Shown here piece by piece: positions 37,335 through 49,850 of a stretch of 64,000 nt of DNA. Where the stretch lies: the NCBI GenBank assembly GCA_024449915.1, contig JAMZAV010001281.1:1-64000 (forward strand). Direction: 5' to 3'. The notes under the pieces were generated by a model that did not search any database, was not told the DNA's origin, and saw only the letters and a program-made list of their open reading frames with translations. Positions within the stretch are counted from its first letter, which is position 1. Each line of letters opens with the position of its first letter. A program made the translations under genes and the position numbers. The stretch is from Sweltsa coloradensis (taxonomy: Eukaryota; Arthropoda; Insecta; Plecoptera; Chloroperlidae).

Positions 37335-37755
37335 ATCCCACACATAACAAAAACTTGTAAAAATACAGCCAAACCTTACACACTCAAAAGAAATGAGATC
37401 TAAAAAAAGGGCCAAGCTCATCTACCCTTCCACATTTGCGCCTTCTTAATTTATAAACGTACAGTGTCCCGTAACAACACCCTTGAAAAGCTTGGCAAAA
37501 TAGAATTTGCAGCTATTAATTTAAACGTAATAGTTCATCCAAATTCTTTTTTTCTAATTAATTTTAACGTAATGGTCATGCAAATTCTATTTTGCCAAGC
37601 TTTTCAAGGGTGTTGTTACGGGACACTGAACGTTTATGAATTAAGAATGCGCAAATGTGGAAAGGTAGATGAGCTTGGCCCTTTTTTTAGATCTCATTTC
37701 TTTTGAGTGTGTAAGGTTTGGCTGTATTTTTACAAGTTTTTGTTATGTGTGGGAT
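37335..37755. repeat. Palindrome with 177-base arms
   Basis: 37335-37511 and 37579-37755 are nearly perfect reverse complements; shared landmarks are ATCCCACACATAAC, ACTTGTAAAAATACAGCC, GAGATCTAAAAAAAGGGCC, GTGTCCCGTAACAACACCC and AAGCTTGGCAAAATAG. The 67-base loop contains a direct repeat (AACGTAATAGTTCATCCAAATTCT-like, twice). A decayed relative occupies 15940-16215. Confidence 0.85.
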
Positions 37756-37899
37756 CTCATTACTTTTTCAAGTTCCATTGCAAAATTATTTGTTAAAATA
37801 TACTAAATTTATCAAAGTCGATTTAATTGCTATGGTATTACCAATTAACAATAGAATGAAAAAATAAAGTGGTACAAAGACTTTCTTTTTGGAAACAAT

Positions 37900-38135
37900 G
37901 TAGGCGATTATTGTCACGTAACTATAGTTACTTGTTGATTGTATGCCTGTATAAGGCTTATTTTAAAACCTTTATTTGGAAGCCTTCCAGCAACTTTTTA
38001 AAACTTTTTCTTTCAACGGGAATTACATCACTATTACCTTAATGTCCATGTAAAATATGAACGTTGTAGCCCCACCCGTTTGGTCAGAATCGCTGGGCAA
38101 TTGAAACTGACGAATTAGCTAGTAGTAGCCAGTAG
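37900..38135 (-). repeat. Inverted partial copy of the 36.5-37.3 kb element
   Basis: Carries, inverted, the AATGTCCATGTAAAATATGAAC and GTAGCCCCACCCGTTTGGTC phrases of 36509-37276, then GGGCAATTGAAACTGACGAATT, which recurs inverted near 15575-15605. Together with the palindrome it makes a nested inverted arrangement. Confidence 0.6.
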
Positions 38136-38958
38136 TAACTAACGTCCTTAAAGTTTGAGCATGTTTCAAGTCATATTTTCACCAAGAAGGAATGCTCGTA
38201 CCCCAACCAAATTTGGCAGGTGTTGTCGGGTACCTAAATCCCCTCGGTTTTGATAGTTTTCAAGGTCACATCACGTTTCATGATGGCTGGGTGACACCTC
38301 GAAACCACCCCAACTCTGCTTGCTGTATATGGTGCCTGAGTGTGTAGCGCACCGCGGCTTGGCTGCGGCGCCCTAACGGGCACCTAGATACTCGTGAAGT
38401 ATTTTGTGTATAACCATTATCCGCAGTTTAATGCTTGCGCGAGAATACTACTGTAGACTTAGCAGATAATTTGTGTTGAAAGGAATTATAAAAATGTATA
38501 AGAGTATGTCGACACCTTGAAGATTTTAAGAAATGTCTTACATTAACGTTTTAATAATATATTCCTTCGTTCTCAGTCTGACTACTTTATGGAGTAGAAT
38601 ATAGATATCATCAACATCAACCATCGTGTTCTACTTTAAACGGAGCCAATGACAACGTTAGCTAGAGCATAAAATCCTTCTAGGGTAACACTTAGTAAAA
38701 TCTACCCCCGCCCCACATTTGTATTAATTAAGGTATAATTCTTTGAGCAAACCTCGTGTCACGCAAGCGAGACGCCATGCAGGGGCCACACGCTACCTGG
38801 GGCAGTCTTGCGAGCTTCTAGGACTTACTGCACCGCCGCTTACTTCGAATCTTACTGATAAAAAGACATTTTACAAAAAGAGGAGCTGTCTTCAGTACTC
38901 TTTGTATACATCAATGACTCATTTGATCCTGAATGCGGTACAGTATGCAACAACGTAA
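38136..38958. other. No gene recognised
   Basis: Includes a moderately GC-rich patch at 38340-38390. No tRNA-like, transposon or coding signal could be supported. Confidence 0.5.
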
Positions 38959-39094
<136 letters not shown>

Positions 39095-40050
39095 TAAAAT
39101 GGTTTGTATTGTTAGAAGGTAATGTCATCGAGAGATTGATACAACTTCCTATAACTTTTAAAATGATATTCCATATTGACACTGGGAAAATAATACAAGA
39201 GAAAAATGTACAAACAGGGAAGCCAAATACACTCTCCATCAACGCGAATATAAAAACCGTTCACTAAGCGCATAGTTCTGGTGAATGAATAACATTATGT
39301 ATCTGTTTTAATTGCATGCTAAACCTAAAATTCTAAACTCCCTAACTTTGCCTTGACATTTATAAGCCCCTGACATTTTCAAACTCCCCTATTGAAGGTA
39401 GGTGGCAGGCAGGCAGAGCGCTCTGTAGCCCCGTGTCGATGATATATGAACAACTGATGTTCCGCATCCTCAGTGACACCGATCCATTGGAAATGTGATA
39501 GAGGATGACAACGGTAGGGAACGATCTCTCTTCCGATACAAGGTTTTTGGCTCAACTTCAGTGGCAAGTTGGTTTTGTGATTGCTCGGTCACCCGAACAG
39601 CGAGGGGAATCTATGCACGTGTATAGAATATCAGCTAGATACTCGTTCAATACAGCTCGTTGGAAGTGCCGACCAGAACTTCTAATCTTGACGGTTGCGC
39701 TTCGATAAACTGCTTCTCTATGAAACTAGGGTAAAATGCTTTACACTATAACAAACATTAATATGTTTTAAATTGAAATTTTGAGGGTAGCACTTTTTTA
39801 TTTCGGGTCGGGTTTGGGTACCTAGTCAAATTTTATCTTCATTTAGCAAAAGTTTGAAAATACTATACGAAAAAATTTAAGTTTTAAGTTACAGCTGACA
39901 TTCAAGTTTGGCAAATTCGGCAAGATTGGTAGCGGTTCGCTATGCATAAACACCTGACAGCAATAACCTCAACTCAATTTTTATTTTAAGTTGCAATTAA
40001 ATAACAATTCTTATTTAAGGCAAAGTGAAGTAAAGGTAAGTTGAGTCAAA
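39095..40050. other. No gene recognised
   Basis: Mixed sequence with short ORFs only and no element ends recognised. Confidence 0.5.
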
Positions 40051-40417
40051 TCTAGACTTCCCCCCCCGACAAGCAGTCACGTGACCTTGTATTCAAGCAC
40101 ACGGGCAATGTTAAGCCTGGACCGGCACCTCCAAAACAACAGACTGCAAGTCACGTGACCTGGTATTCAAGCACACGAGCAATGTTAAGTCTGGACCGGC
40201 ACCTCCACCAAAACAACGTAACATCTAGACTGCCCCCTCCGACAAGCAGTCACGTGACCTTTATTCAAGCACACGAGCAATGTTAAGTCTGGACCGGCAC
40301 CTCCACCAAAACAACGTAACATCTAGACTGCCCCCTCCGACAAGCAGTCACGTGACCTTGTATTCAAGCACACGAGCAATGTTAGTAACGTGCTAAATCT
40401 GGACCAGCACACGTGAC
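40051..40417. repeat. 98-bp minisatellite built around the dispersed motif, four units
   Basis: Units start TCTAGACT at about 40051, 40140 (5'-truncated), 40223 and 40321; the third is exactly 98 bases. Each contains CAAGCAGTCACGTGACCT, ATTCAAGCACACGAGCAATG and, in units 1-3, ACCGGCACCTCC(ACC)AAAAC. Unit 4 has lost the word (ACCAGCACACGTGAC). CACGTG E-box hexamers recur once per unit. Confidence 0.92.
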
Positions 40418-40519
40418 AGTAACTCCCCATTTAGCAGAAAAGAACACTTATCCTTAAATATAAATCATCAATACTTATAAGATACTTGGGGAAATCCAAC
40501 TTTGTTAAATCATTTTAAT

Positions 40520-40557
40520 GAGATCGCGTTAGGTAGCCGGGGAGATAGCGTTTCCTA
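40520..40557 (+). repeat. Helentron-like 3' terminus, isolated
   Basis: ATCGCGTTAGGTAGCCGGGGAGATAGCGTTTCCTAG followed by TTATTAG resembles the ends at 31975, 32377 and 37276. The AACGC half of the hairpin is lost. No matching 5' end was identified. Confidence 0.45.
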
Positions 40558-41380
40558 GTTATTAGCAACGAGTCTGACAAAGCAGTGAAAGAAGAAGTTT
40601 CTTAATAAAGCACGCTCAGGAAATCAGGGAGTTCGCAACAAATTAACTCAATGAAGATTGAATAGTGACGTGACAAAATATCACAGGTTAAATCGGTAGT
40701 GTAGCGAGCAAATAGGTCAATAGAATTGCCGGCTTCGGCATATCGAGCCAAACAGATTTTATGACATGATCAAACTTGTATGCGCTGTTGACAAAATGGC
40801 CTAGTTTCAAGCAAATGACGTTGCGCTTTACAGTGGAAATTATAATTACACATCCAAATTTGACAACGCAGTCGCGTAAAATCAGTGCTTTGTGTTTTGC
40901 AATGTTCAAACAAGCAACATGTGCAAAAAAGCTTTGCCATAATTAGCTTGTATGCCTCGTTTTCTGGTTAACAGGAGAGTACAGAGCGAAACAGATTTAC
41001 CACAACCAGCTATTATGAAAACAACAGGAAATACAGTGATGCCATTACAATTAGTCCATGGCCACGATATTGGAAAACATTGTTCGTAATGTATGCCTAC
41101 TAACTCTTCTTGGCGATAGCATATGCAATATAGCTAGTCAATGAATTTCCTGTGAAACCATCTCCTTAATCCTACTTGTATTCTTAAATTAATTGAGTGC
41201 AAAAAATACAAAATAATGAATAATAGAAAAAAGTGCAACCACCGTGAAGTCTGAAGATAGATCATGGTATTTATTTGGTTGTATACAACTAGCACTTCAC
41301 TTTACAAAAGTTGTACATAAATAATTATGAATCTTTAAATATAGAAAAACTGTCAACATACACGTTAAAACTATCCACAT
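40558..41380. other. No gene recognised
   Basis: AT-rich spacer without identifiable elements. Confidence 0.5.
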
Positions 41381-41574
41381 TTATGATGATTTTTGTTGCT
41401 TAACGTCTCGTAGTAATGCACTAAGGCTATTCGAGACGATAAGTGGTGATAGATGAGGGTGGTGGACGATTACAAAAAACCCATACCTTAAGCGGGATTC
41501 GAACCCACGTCCTCGTAGAGCCATACGCTTCTGACCAGCGCTCTAATCGTATGTGTCACCGCGGACGGCACCGA
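41381..41574 (-). mobile_element. tRNA-derived SINE
   Basis: On the minus strand it starts GTGCCGTCCGCGGTGACACA. An A-box-like region GATTAGAGCGCTGG and a canonical B-box GGTTCGAATCCC (complement of 41494-41506) follow at normal tRNA spacing. A body of about 100 bases ends GAGACGTTAAGCAACAAAAATCATCATAA. Length near 195 bp, tRNA head and ATCATCAT-type tail are typical of arthropod tRNA SINEs. Body-like sequence (TTGCTTAACGTCTC) recurs at 43390, and head-like sequence at 19913. Confidence 0.75.
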
Positions 41575-41704
41575 CATTATAACATAGCGACCTGCTATAA
41601 TGAACATGCGTAGCAGGACAAGCAAATACAATAATATTCGTAGGAATTTACGAACAAGTTTATTACCCGGTTGGGACTCCCTTCATGTGACCTTATAAGG
41701 GTGG

Positions 41705-41850
41705 TCGGGCAAGAAGGAATGACAAGGGGTGTTAGCAGTATTCGCCTATGCCTGAAGCATACCTACCTCAGTATAAAACTTTCTCCGATACTGCTAATGG
41801 GCGTATCGAACCGTTGACCTTCCGAGTCAAGAGTCTCCGGTGACAAGTAG
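41705..41850 (-). repeat. tRNA-like or SINE-like fragment
   Basis: The minus strand reads CGGAGACTCTTGACTCGGAAGGTCAACGGTTCGATACGCCC, with GGTTCGATACGCC (complement of about 41810-41822) as a degenerate B-box in a tRNA-like context. TACTGCTAA occurs inverted at both ends of the downstream part. Family unknown. Confidence 0.4.
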
Positions 41851-44561
41851 GATTTTAATACAGCGAGTGCGAATAACAATTACCATCTTGACATATCAAA
41901 CGTTTTTAAAGGAGAGAGGTTCTCTTTAATTAAGGTTCGATCAATTACCCGGTAAGCGGCTATTGACGGCAGAAGTTACGGGACTAAGCTGTCGGTTAAC
42001 AAGGATGAATCACGTCCGTGGAGGGCAATACGCCGCGAGGCGACGCTGCCAAGGAAGTCGACATATTTAAAAGTCAATCCGAGGTTGACAAGTTGTCTTT
42101 CTCTCCGTACAAATGTAGTTGTTCTGTTGAGCTGTCAACTTTCAGAAGACAGTGTTGGCACGAATTAAACTAAGTGCTTTCTTTCAGTCCAATGCTCGGG
42201 CCATAATTCTCGTGAATGCATAATCCTTTCTGGCAACGTACGACCAGTGTTTTTTAAAAAAAAACAAGGAGATTAACTTCGCTGGCTCTGGCAACAAACA
42301 GGAAATCCATGTCTTAAGTTTCTCGGGGAGAACTCAACTATACACTACAAGAAAAAGTTAGGAAACAATATAGTACGGCTCCTTAAAGACTAGAATTATT
42401 GATTCTTGGTAAAGCTAAAAATTAAATGACGATTTCCGCGTATTCTGCAATGAACTCCCAAGTGCAATTATCTCTCCCTGGCTATCTGCTAACCAAGACG
42501 TTGAAGTATATTTTTACATTCATAGTGGTTACATTTAAAAAAATATATTAAAGAAGTCTTATAGTAGGGTAGATAAGAGCGTTCTGGCTCACCTGTTTTT
42601 CCGGAGCCTCGGAGCCAGCCGGATCCGCGCGCACCGCTCGTGTATAAGACGTTCGACTTTCACTTTTAACTATTTATAGCACACACAATAATATATGTGT
42701 ATTGCTATTTGAGTCTAGGGCGCGCCAACTGTACGAGACTCTAGCCCATTGGGGATTAGATAGTTAGTAGTATTATTATCAACCCCTGTTATTACTATCA
42801 GTATTTTGTTTCAACTTCTCCCCTACTCTCTCCTCAACACCACTATTATCATACGGTCGTCATAAATTGTTATAAGCTTACCTGTCTAAGCTTGTACTTG
42901 TCCAGCATTATAACGAGACGTTGGTTCTTTACATCTTCATGAACGAAGTCCTTCACTCTTTTAGCACCTACCTCATAATCCCAAGTGTCGATATTCTATT
43001 TTTAATTTAATTACGTAACAAGTACCATATGGCTAATACTCTTTCTCCTAACAAAATATTAATGGATGACAAGATGACAGTGACATGGTGGATGATACAA
43101 GTTATAGATGGAAAGGAATGGTTACGAATAATTATCAAATATATCCCAAATATAAAAATAACCATGCAAATTAATAGTGCATACACTTAGCAACAATATA
43201 GCCAGAGTACTTGAATAATATGCCTGATAATGTCATCGCCAATGACCGAAGTTTATTTTTTTATTTATTTTTTTCTATCCTAATCAGTTATAAAAACAGA
43301 TTTACAAAGGAGGACAACTACATAATAATAATTACAAAAATGCAGACATAATAATGAATTATAGTTTCGTTGTAGGATTGATTGGTTGGATATTGCTTAA
43401 CGTCTCATATTAATTCGTTGTAGGAGGAGCTGTCCACTTCTTCCACATTTGCATTGTCACGTTCAACCTATTAGACAAAAGGATTAATGAAATTGGCGTA
43501 TGTGAAAAACTGGTTATTTGAGTCTGCAATACCAGTGATTTTTTTCTGGAACTTTTCCTGAAGCCAGTTTTCATCAGATTGTTACCACACTTTGCACACA
43601 TGTTATGGTCATGTACATACAGTCTTCGATAGAAGCACATTTATTTTAACCACCGCAAAAAAGTCGGAATAGATAAAAGTGGATTTTTAGGATTTAGGAT
43701 TTTTGTAAAATCGTCAAAATTGGTAATTTTCGAAATTTATTTGTGCGTATTGCGCAATAATGTTTAGTAATCTTTCACTACACTACTAGTGACCATCTCC
43801 TTGCTTGACAATGACTTAAAATTGCATATCTATCAGATGACAACTGGAAGCAGGAAAAGTTACCAAAAAAGTCTCAAATAGGCTATTTATATTATTAAAA
43901 CAATTAGTTTGCTTTGTTAATGCCGGCTGTTTTTCTACTGTTTTATTTAACTGACGAGTATTAAATATTTTATTAAGACGGATAGCGATGCCGCTCTTAT
44001 ATATTCCGGTGTCCATGGCATTCTTGGGAACGAATCCGATACATCATTGATGGCAGAAGATAGCTAAAACAGAATGCAAAGTATCACACCAAATACCTTG
44101 GTATATTCCGTACAATCCACGCTTAATTAATTAAGTTGCCAGCCTAGTTATTGACCAGGCCTACATACCTTTTAACCACACAAACCACAACCATTTACTG
44201 GACATACATTACTAATTGTGTATTATTTTATTACTTCAAATCGTTTAAAGAGAGTTCACCTGATTACGATTGTTAACACAGTTAATCCTAGTTCTTGTTC
44301 GGCGGTGGTGACGTCTGCTACAAGCCTGCGAAGAAATAAAGCGGTGGTTTATACCAACATGAGCGCGTGAAAATTCAACATTTACAAAACCATGTTTTTA
44401 AAAACAAATTATACACACCATACAAGTAAAGCGTACTTTGCTGATAAGGAAGATTAATGAACTGAAAAATTATTTATGTACTCTTTACCGGCACAACGTT
44501 GGCAATACAACGTTTTATTGTATAAACAACTGTATGTATTTAACTAGATCTACATAAAGGA
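41851..44561. other. No gene recognised
   Basis: AT-rich. A SINE-body fragment lies at 43385-43425 and a TTTA-rich stretch at 43255-43275. A GC patch at 42598-42650 carries no recognisable ORF. Confidence 0.5.
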
Positions 44562-44850
44562 GAATGGAGTCAATACAAATTGTCGTACATAAATGAACGG
44601 CATACTAGACACCATTATATTATTCATTTATCATAGCATACCATCATACCATCATCAATGTACAAAAATGCTATGTAAAAATGTACACTATTAGAACCAG
44701 TACTTAACATATCATCGTCACTGCATGGCACTGAAAAGGGGAATGGAGTCAATACAAATTGTGGTACATAAATAAACGGCATACTACACATCATTATATT
44801 ATTTATTTATCATAGTGTTAACCATCATCAGTGTACAAAAATGTATAAAA
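44562..44850. repeat. Direct duplication, period 179
   Basis: GAATGGAGTCAATACAAATT at 44562 recurs at 44741. Both are followed by GTACATAAAT.AACGGCATACTA, ATTATATTATT.ATTTATCATAG and GTGTACAAAAATG or its equivalent. Copies are clearly diverged, so the duplication is not recent. Confidence 0.85.
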
Positions 44851-45589
44851 AGTAGCACATAAATGTTTTATAGTGGTCCACAAAAAACATTGTTTGAATT
44901 ATTTTCCCAAATAATAAAAGCAACATCAATACATCAAAAGTGAAAATCCTTTCATATACTAATATTTTATTACAATTTCCTGAGCGATTTTCAAACTCTT
45001 GGAATAGTTTATTCGTATTCCAATTTGATGTTCTGGCATTACTATTTTCAACCACTATGAGTACATAGATAGGATCTAGTTGCTACACTTGCACAACGGG
45101 TATCTACCCACGTATAACAATGTTACACCCTGTTAGATTATTTTCTTTCTGCTCCTTAGTCTGCCAAATGGAGCGTTCAAAACATTCCTACTATTAAGCA
45201 AACTGTATTTTCAAAGAATGGGCCCAACACTCTTTAAATTCAGCATGGAACTAAATGGCAGCAATAAATGTGTCAGAGTAGTCTTTTCTTCTTCTTTATA
45301 GTGTATTTGTTGCGGCACCGACGCCAAGGCGCCAGCACACACACACATATAGCATTTGATCATACAGAATTGTTGCACGGGATAAATATTTCACCGTCCT
45401 CCTGGATGTCCAACTCAAGTTAAAAATATCATGATATTCTCGATTAAGTATTTTACGTCGTCAATAAATTCCACTGAGGTGGTCTCTTGGGGCTTAGAAG
45501 CTGGATAATGTGGAGCGAAGTGTCCTCTCAAAGCTCCCCAAGCCCTCGCTTGATATCGGAGGGAATGCAGCTCCAAAACAACTGCCATT

Positions 45590-46080
45590 CCGTACAGTCC
45601 GGTACACAAGTGTCCACGTGGGGCTTAGATAATGACAACTCCTTAGTCCAGTGTGATAGCAACACAAGACACCTCTCTCTCTCTCTCTCTCTCTCTCCTC
45701 TCTGGTGAACAAGTGTAGCTCTCATGATTATCTAACTATAAGGGAAGCACTTCGTAGAACGCACAACATAGGAATTACAACACTTGTGATAAGAATACGG
45801 TCTTATGAAGAGAGCTAACGAGTGGATGGCGAAAACACAGGAACTACATCCCCCTTTCGTACAGTCTGGTAAACACATGAATAGCAAGATAAAGGTGAAC
45901 CAACATCTTTGGGATACGAATGCACATCGATAGCAGAGCTGAAGTAGGCCTACTATTTCGTACAGTCTGGTAAACACATGAATAGCGAAACCGACATCTT
46001 TGAGATACGAATGTACATTGATTGCAGCGCTAAGTAGGCCTACTATTTCGTACAGTCTGGCTAGAAACTAGAAAGCGAAT
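45590..46080. repeat. Degenerate tandem repeat, about 90-101 bp
   Basis: CGTACAGTCTGGTAAACACATGAATAGC starts at 45858 and 45959, with a partial copy at 46049 (CGTACAGTCTGG) and a diverged one at 45592 (CGTACAGTCCGGTACACA). Units also share CATCTTTG.GATACGAATG and AAGTAGGCCTACTATTT. The ORFs here are by-products. Confidence 0.8.
45672..45703. repeat. (CT)n microsatellite
   Basis: About 32 bases of CT dinucleotides, lying between diverged units of the neighbouring tandem repeat. Confidence 0.95.
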
Positions 46081-46739
46081 TGTACTACGCGACAAGGGCA
46101 AGCCCGTACAATGGCGAGAGTGGCAGCGATTAGAGAATAGCGTTACGTCGAGATCGGGAACTACAACGCAACACCTCTTGAGAAAACCTTTCGTTCGCTG
46201 AGGAAGTCTTTTGTGCAACCAGATTCAATGGGCGAGATAAGGAAACAACCAATAGCTTTGAGATCGGAGGCAGGCGACGCCAGGACTTGATCATTGATTG
46301 ATGTTAGAAGGATACACTTCTCTCAACTAAACCCGGGAGAAACACTGCTATTACAGCTAGATCGCGGTGGATTGGATTCGTTAAATGAACCGTGGATATA
46401 GTTTCAAAGAACTATCGAAGACGAAATAAAAAATATAAAGTTTCGGGGCTTTTTATATTAACAAGACGTAGTATTACCGAAACCCCAATGTTCCTTCGGT
46501 TCTGGATTCAGAATATCGGGATTCGTCAACGTTTTATTTCGAAACAATTCATAGTAAATTCTTTTATTTTCCGATTTTACACACTAACATCCAGCGATTC
46601 AACCGGGAAATGATAAGTTTTGCAATAAACCCTCACAATACAGCAAAATAAACTTTATACTGACTGTCTACATGATGTCGTAGGTAAATAATAAGGAAGT
46701 AACCCATACGTGTATTTGTGTGAAACCTGACATACTATT

Positions 46740-46800
46740 ACATATACTCCGAGGGTCGAACTCACAATCTGAAAGTCTACCGGTCAATGCAGATAGTGTT
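46740..46800 (-). repeat. tRNA-like fragment
   Basis: The minus-strand complement of 46753-46763 is GAGTTCGACCC, B-box-like, preceded by GCATTGACCGGTAGACTTTC, reminiscent of a D-arm to anticodon-arm stretch. No complete fold. Confidence 0.4.
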
Positions 46801-49765
46801 AGGCAGACGGCAGACGGGGAAGCCTCATTGCAGGAACCGACGTGTTAAATCCTAACACCAATCAATAAATCAACTCAACTGTTTAGTGTAACTCTATACC
46901 GTTGATAAAGAGCTGGGGGCTTGTATTGCGCCACCGGCACTGGGAGCTCCCGCCCTCTTTGGGTGTAATGTTCCTTGCTCTGGCTGCTAAGGAGTTGAGA
47001 AGACACCTTATCTCGCCCTTTGCTTTACAAAACTGAGGATTTCAAAGCCATGGGAATGATTTTAGAGTACATACGGAGTAAACCTACTTGTACGTAATGT
47101 AAAATTTGAAACATTACTTGTTTTTGTTTGTCCATGTCGTAAATGAATAATGACTTAGTTTTAATGTACATCAATGGAAGAATAGCCGAGCACATCGTTA
47201 ATGTTGAGACACTTGAATATGCTAGGGATTAATCGCGGCTCACTGGTTGCGTATAACGCTAGTCTAGACCTTTTTATTGTACTAATTCAAATGCTCGTAT
47301 CCATATCAATGTGTTTTTCATAGCACGCTGCTGCAAAATTAGGTTTTGATTGTTAAATCAATAACAAAGCGAACTCAACATACGCTTCTTAATTATTTCC
47401 AAATGAACGTTAAGTTTCTTCTAACACGAATATCATCCACAAACAACAGACGAATGTTGATAAACGATTTATAATAAGGGTAAAGGTTTTTGCGAATAAA
47501 CCAACTGTATAATGAGGGACCACGGATTAATCCGTTGCTCCTCGGGAGTAACCGCCTCTTTTGGAATTCTCAAAACCAAATATTGATAATATTCGGGGAA
47601 ACAATGTGGTTTTGCTGGATCACTTAGTTTCAGATCGACATTAATGTTAACTAACCCAATATGAATCCGAGGAAAATAATATAGTCGCTGAAACCATGGC
47701 ATGCTGGAAACCGGGCAACGCAGTGTGTGATTATCACAGAAGCGCAGCATCGTTCTAATGCATTTGTTGGTGGCATGCGCGAGTTAGTGCGGGTTCGACC
47801 CCTGTAGCGTAGCAAACACACACACTAAACAAATTGAATCTACTTCGCATCTTTACTTCGAGGATTCTTGCGGAAGATAGGCATGTATTTGGAAAACGGC
47901 CGAAGGCTGATAAGACTAACAAGTAAAATAATTTTGACTTGGTAAACTTGCGAGGCTTTTAAATGATCTTGTGGATTAATTCGTGTAGTCTGAGTAATTC
48001 TTGTTTAATTAGAGCTGTGATCTTCATTATGGAAGTACCTCCTCAGGTTATACATAGCTGTGAATATTAAAGGCTGTGATGCTAACGTTGTGAAGTTAAG
48101 CAGTTTTGTGGGATGAAACAATTAGGTAGTCATGAAATTAAAATCATGCAGTGACGTAGCCAGCCAATGCGATAAACATAAATAAGTTGAATTTCCTACT
48201 AACACTTCCTCATTGAGTAGTAACACTGCTCCCCGCGTCGCCCCGCTAGTCCACACAACGAACACCTCTTTCACTCAACGCCAAGGCTGCAGGGGGGGAT
48301 TCACTAAACTAGCGCGCAATTCAAATCGCAAAATTGATTTTAACTGTCACTCAATGACTTTAAAAACCATGTTAACACGCACGCCTTACATGCGCAATTA
48401 TTTCCCCGTGGTATTGCTTACCAACTACTTAACGAAATGGCTCTCGGGATTTCTCAAGCAGTTCTACAAAAGTAGCGGTTCGGTTTGAGTTTTCCTGTTT
48501 TTTAAAGCCGCGAATCTGCATGCTTTCAAATCAAATCACCCCGAGTGGAAGCGCCGGCTATTGGCTGTGGACATGCGATGCTCGCAATTTGTCACCATTG
48601 GAAATAGTCCAGCTCGCGACTGTCAGCCATTAGTTACGTTTATTACGTTTTTAAAAACAAATCAATGGTCTTGCTCGTCTGCGTGCACGGGCCACTACTA
48701 GCTGCAGGGGTTTCTTAGAGCCACCACTCTCGTATAGAATGAAGTTTTACCCAACCATAAAGACTACGAGTCCCGTACGACCGTTCGTAGAGAAAAGAAT
48801 TAGTTCAGAAAAAAGTTAATATTATAAGTTAGAACGTCATAGGCGTAGCGATGAACGGTGTTTTAAGTTTTTTCAATGAAAGTTTTCCAGTTTTTTTGCC
48901 GTCCAATTCTTACTCTTACGGAAGGACGCTCTTCCTTGCCCAGCGGGCGTCCACAGAGCGTTTCCCGAGCGACGATTTATAGAGGAAATACCGACAGGGT
49001 GCTAGGAAACTCGACTGAGATTCCTGCGGCCGTGTGTTCGAACCCCGCTCGAGTAGTGGCACTGAATCTTATACAAAGGATGAAGTTGACTGAAAGTGCC
49101 GTGTAGTTGATGTTTGCGGCGCTCCCACGTTTCAAAAACTTAAATAGTACTTGAAATCCGTGTCATTAAATGGTAGATAATAATATACTGTGTAGGATCC
49201 ACAGACAAACGATCGATTAAATTACTTGAAGTTCGTTTAAGAAACGAAGGCCATCCCCGATATAACCACAAAAAGTAATTGTATTTATTAAAACAAAATC
49301 AAAAACCTTGTGATCAATGAGGTCTAGCTCAACCTGTGTATATGCCTTATAATCTACTACAGATCGATGCCGAATATTCGCGATTATACTCGCAATATTA
49401 TCATGTCGATGTTTTGTTTCCAGTAAAACCTTGATTACAAAACAAATCAGGAGGTTTACGGTTTTCATCGTTATACGGTTGCGGATTGCGGTTAGCATAT
49501 TGCTGACTGGTGCTGGTGATCGAATTCACCATCACTGCTCCCTCTTTACGAGAGGAATGTAAACAGAATCGCACTTCCGGCTAAACGAATTAGCTTGTTT
49601 TATTTATTGAATGCCTTCCATATTCAGATACATATGAATATTAAAAAGCACACTCAGAAAGCTCAGGAGGCAAGGATGAGTTTGCTTTGTTACTGATCCT
49701 GCAACAGTTTTTCAGTTATTCGGTAAACCAGTGAGCAGCAATTTGTAGCTCGAGTATGTGCTCTT
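46801..49765. other. No gene recognised; two B-box-like sites
   Basis: Frames at 47469-47750 and 49217-49498 (minus) and 48213-48488 (plus) show no recognised domain. GGGTTCGACCCC at 47791-47802 and GTGTTCGAACCCC at 49034-49046 are isolated B-box-like T-arms, perhaps SINE relics. Confidence 0.45.
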
Positions 49766-49773
49766 CCTCTCTC

Positions 49774-49845
<72 letters not shown>

Positions 49846-49850
49846 TTTCG
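49766..49850. repeat. (CT)n microsatellite
   Basis: About 85 bases of CT with one A and a few T interruptions near the edges. Minus-strand translation is Arg-Glu repeats, an artefact. Confidence 0.95.

Noticed and set aside
40051..40417. Possible CRISPR-like array (also 56069-56212)
   Set aside because: Whole units repeat without unique spacers, no cas genes exist, and the sequence is eukaryotic. These are minisatellites.
47469..47750. 93-codon minus-strand ORF with a possible LINE-like tail
   Set aside because: No endonuclease, RT or other conserved motif could be identified.
48080..48140. Second 5S rRNA-like segment (GTGAAGTTAAGCAG)
   Set aside because: Only about 15 bases match the 5S internal promoter and the flanking 5S landmarks are missing.
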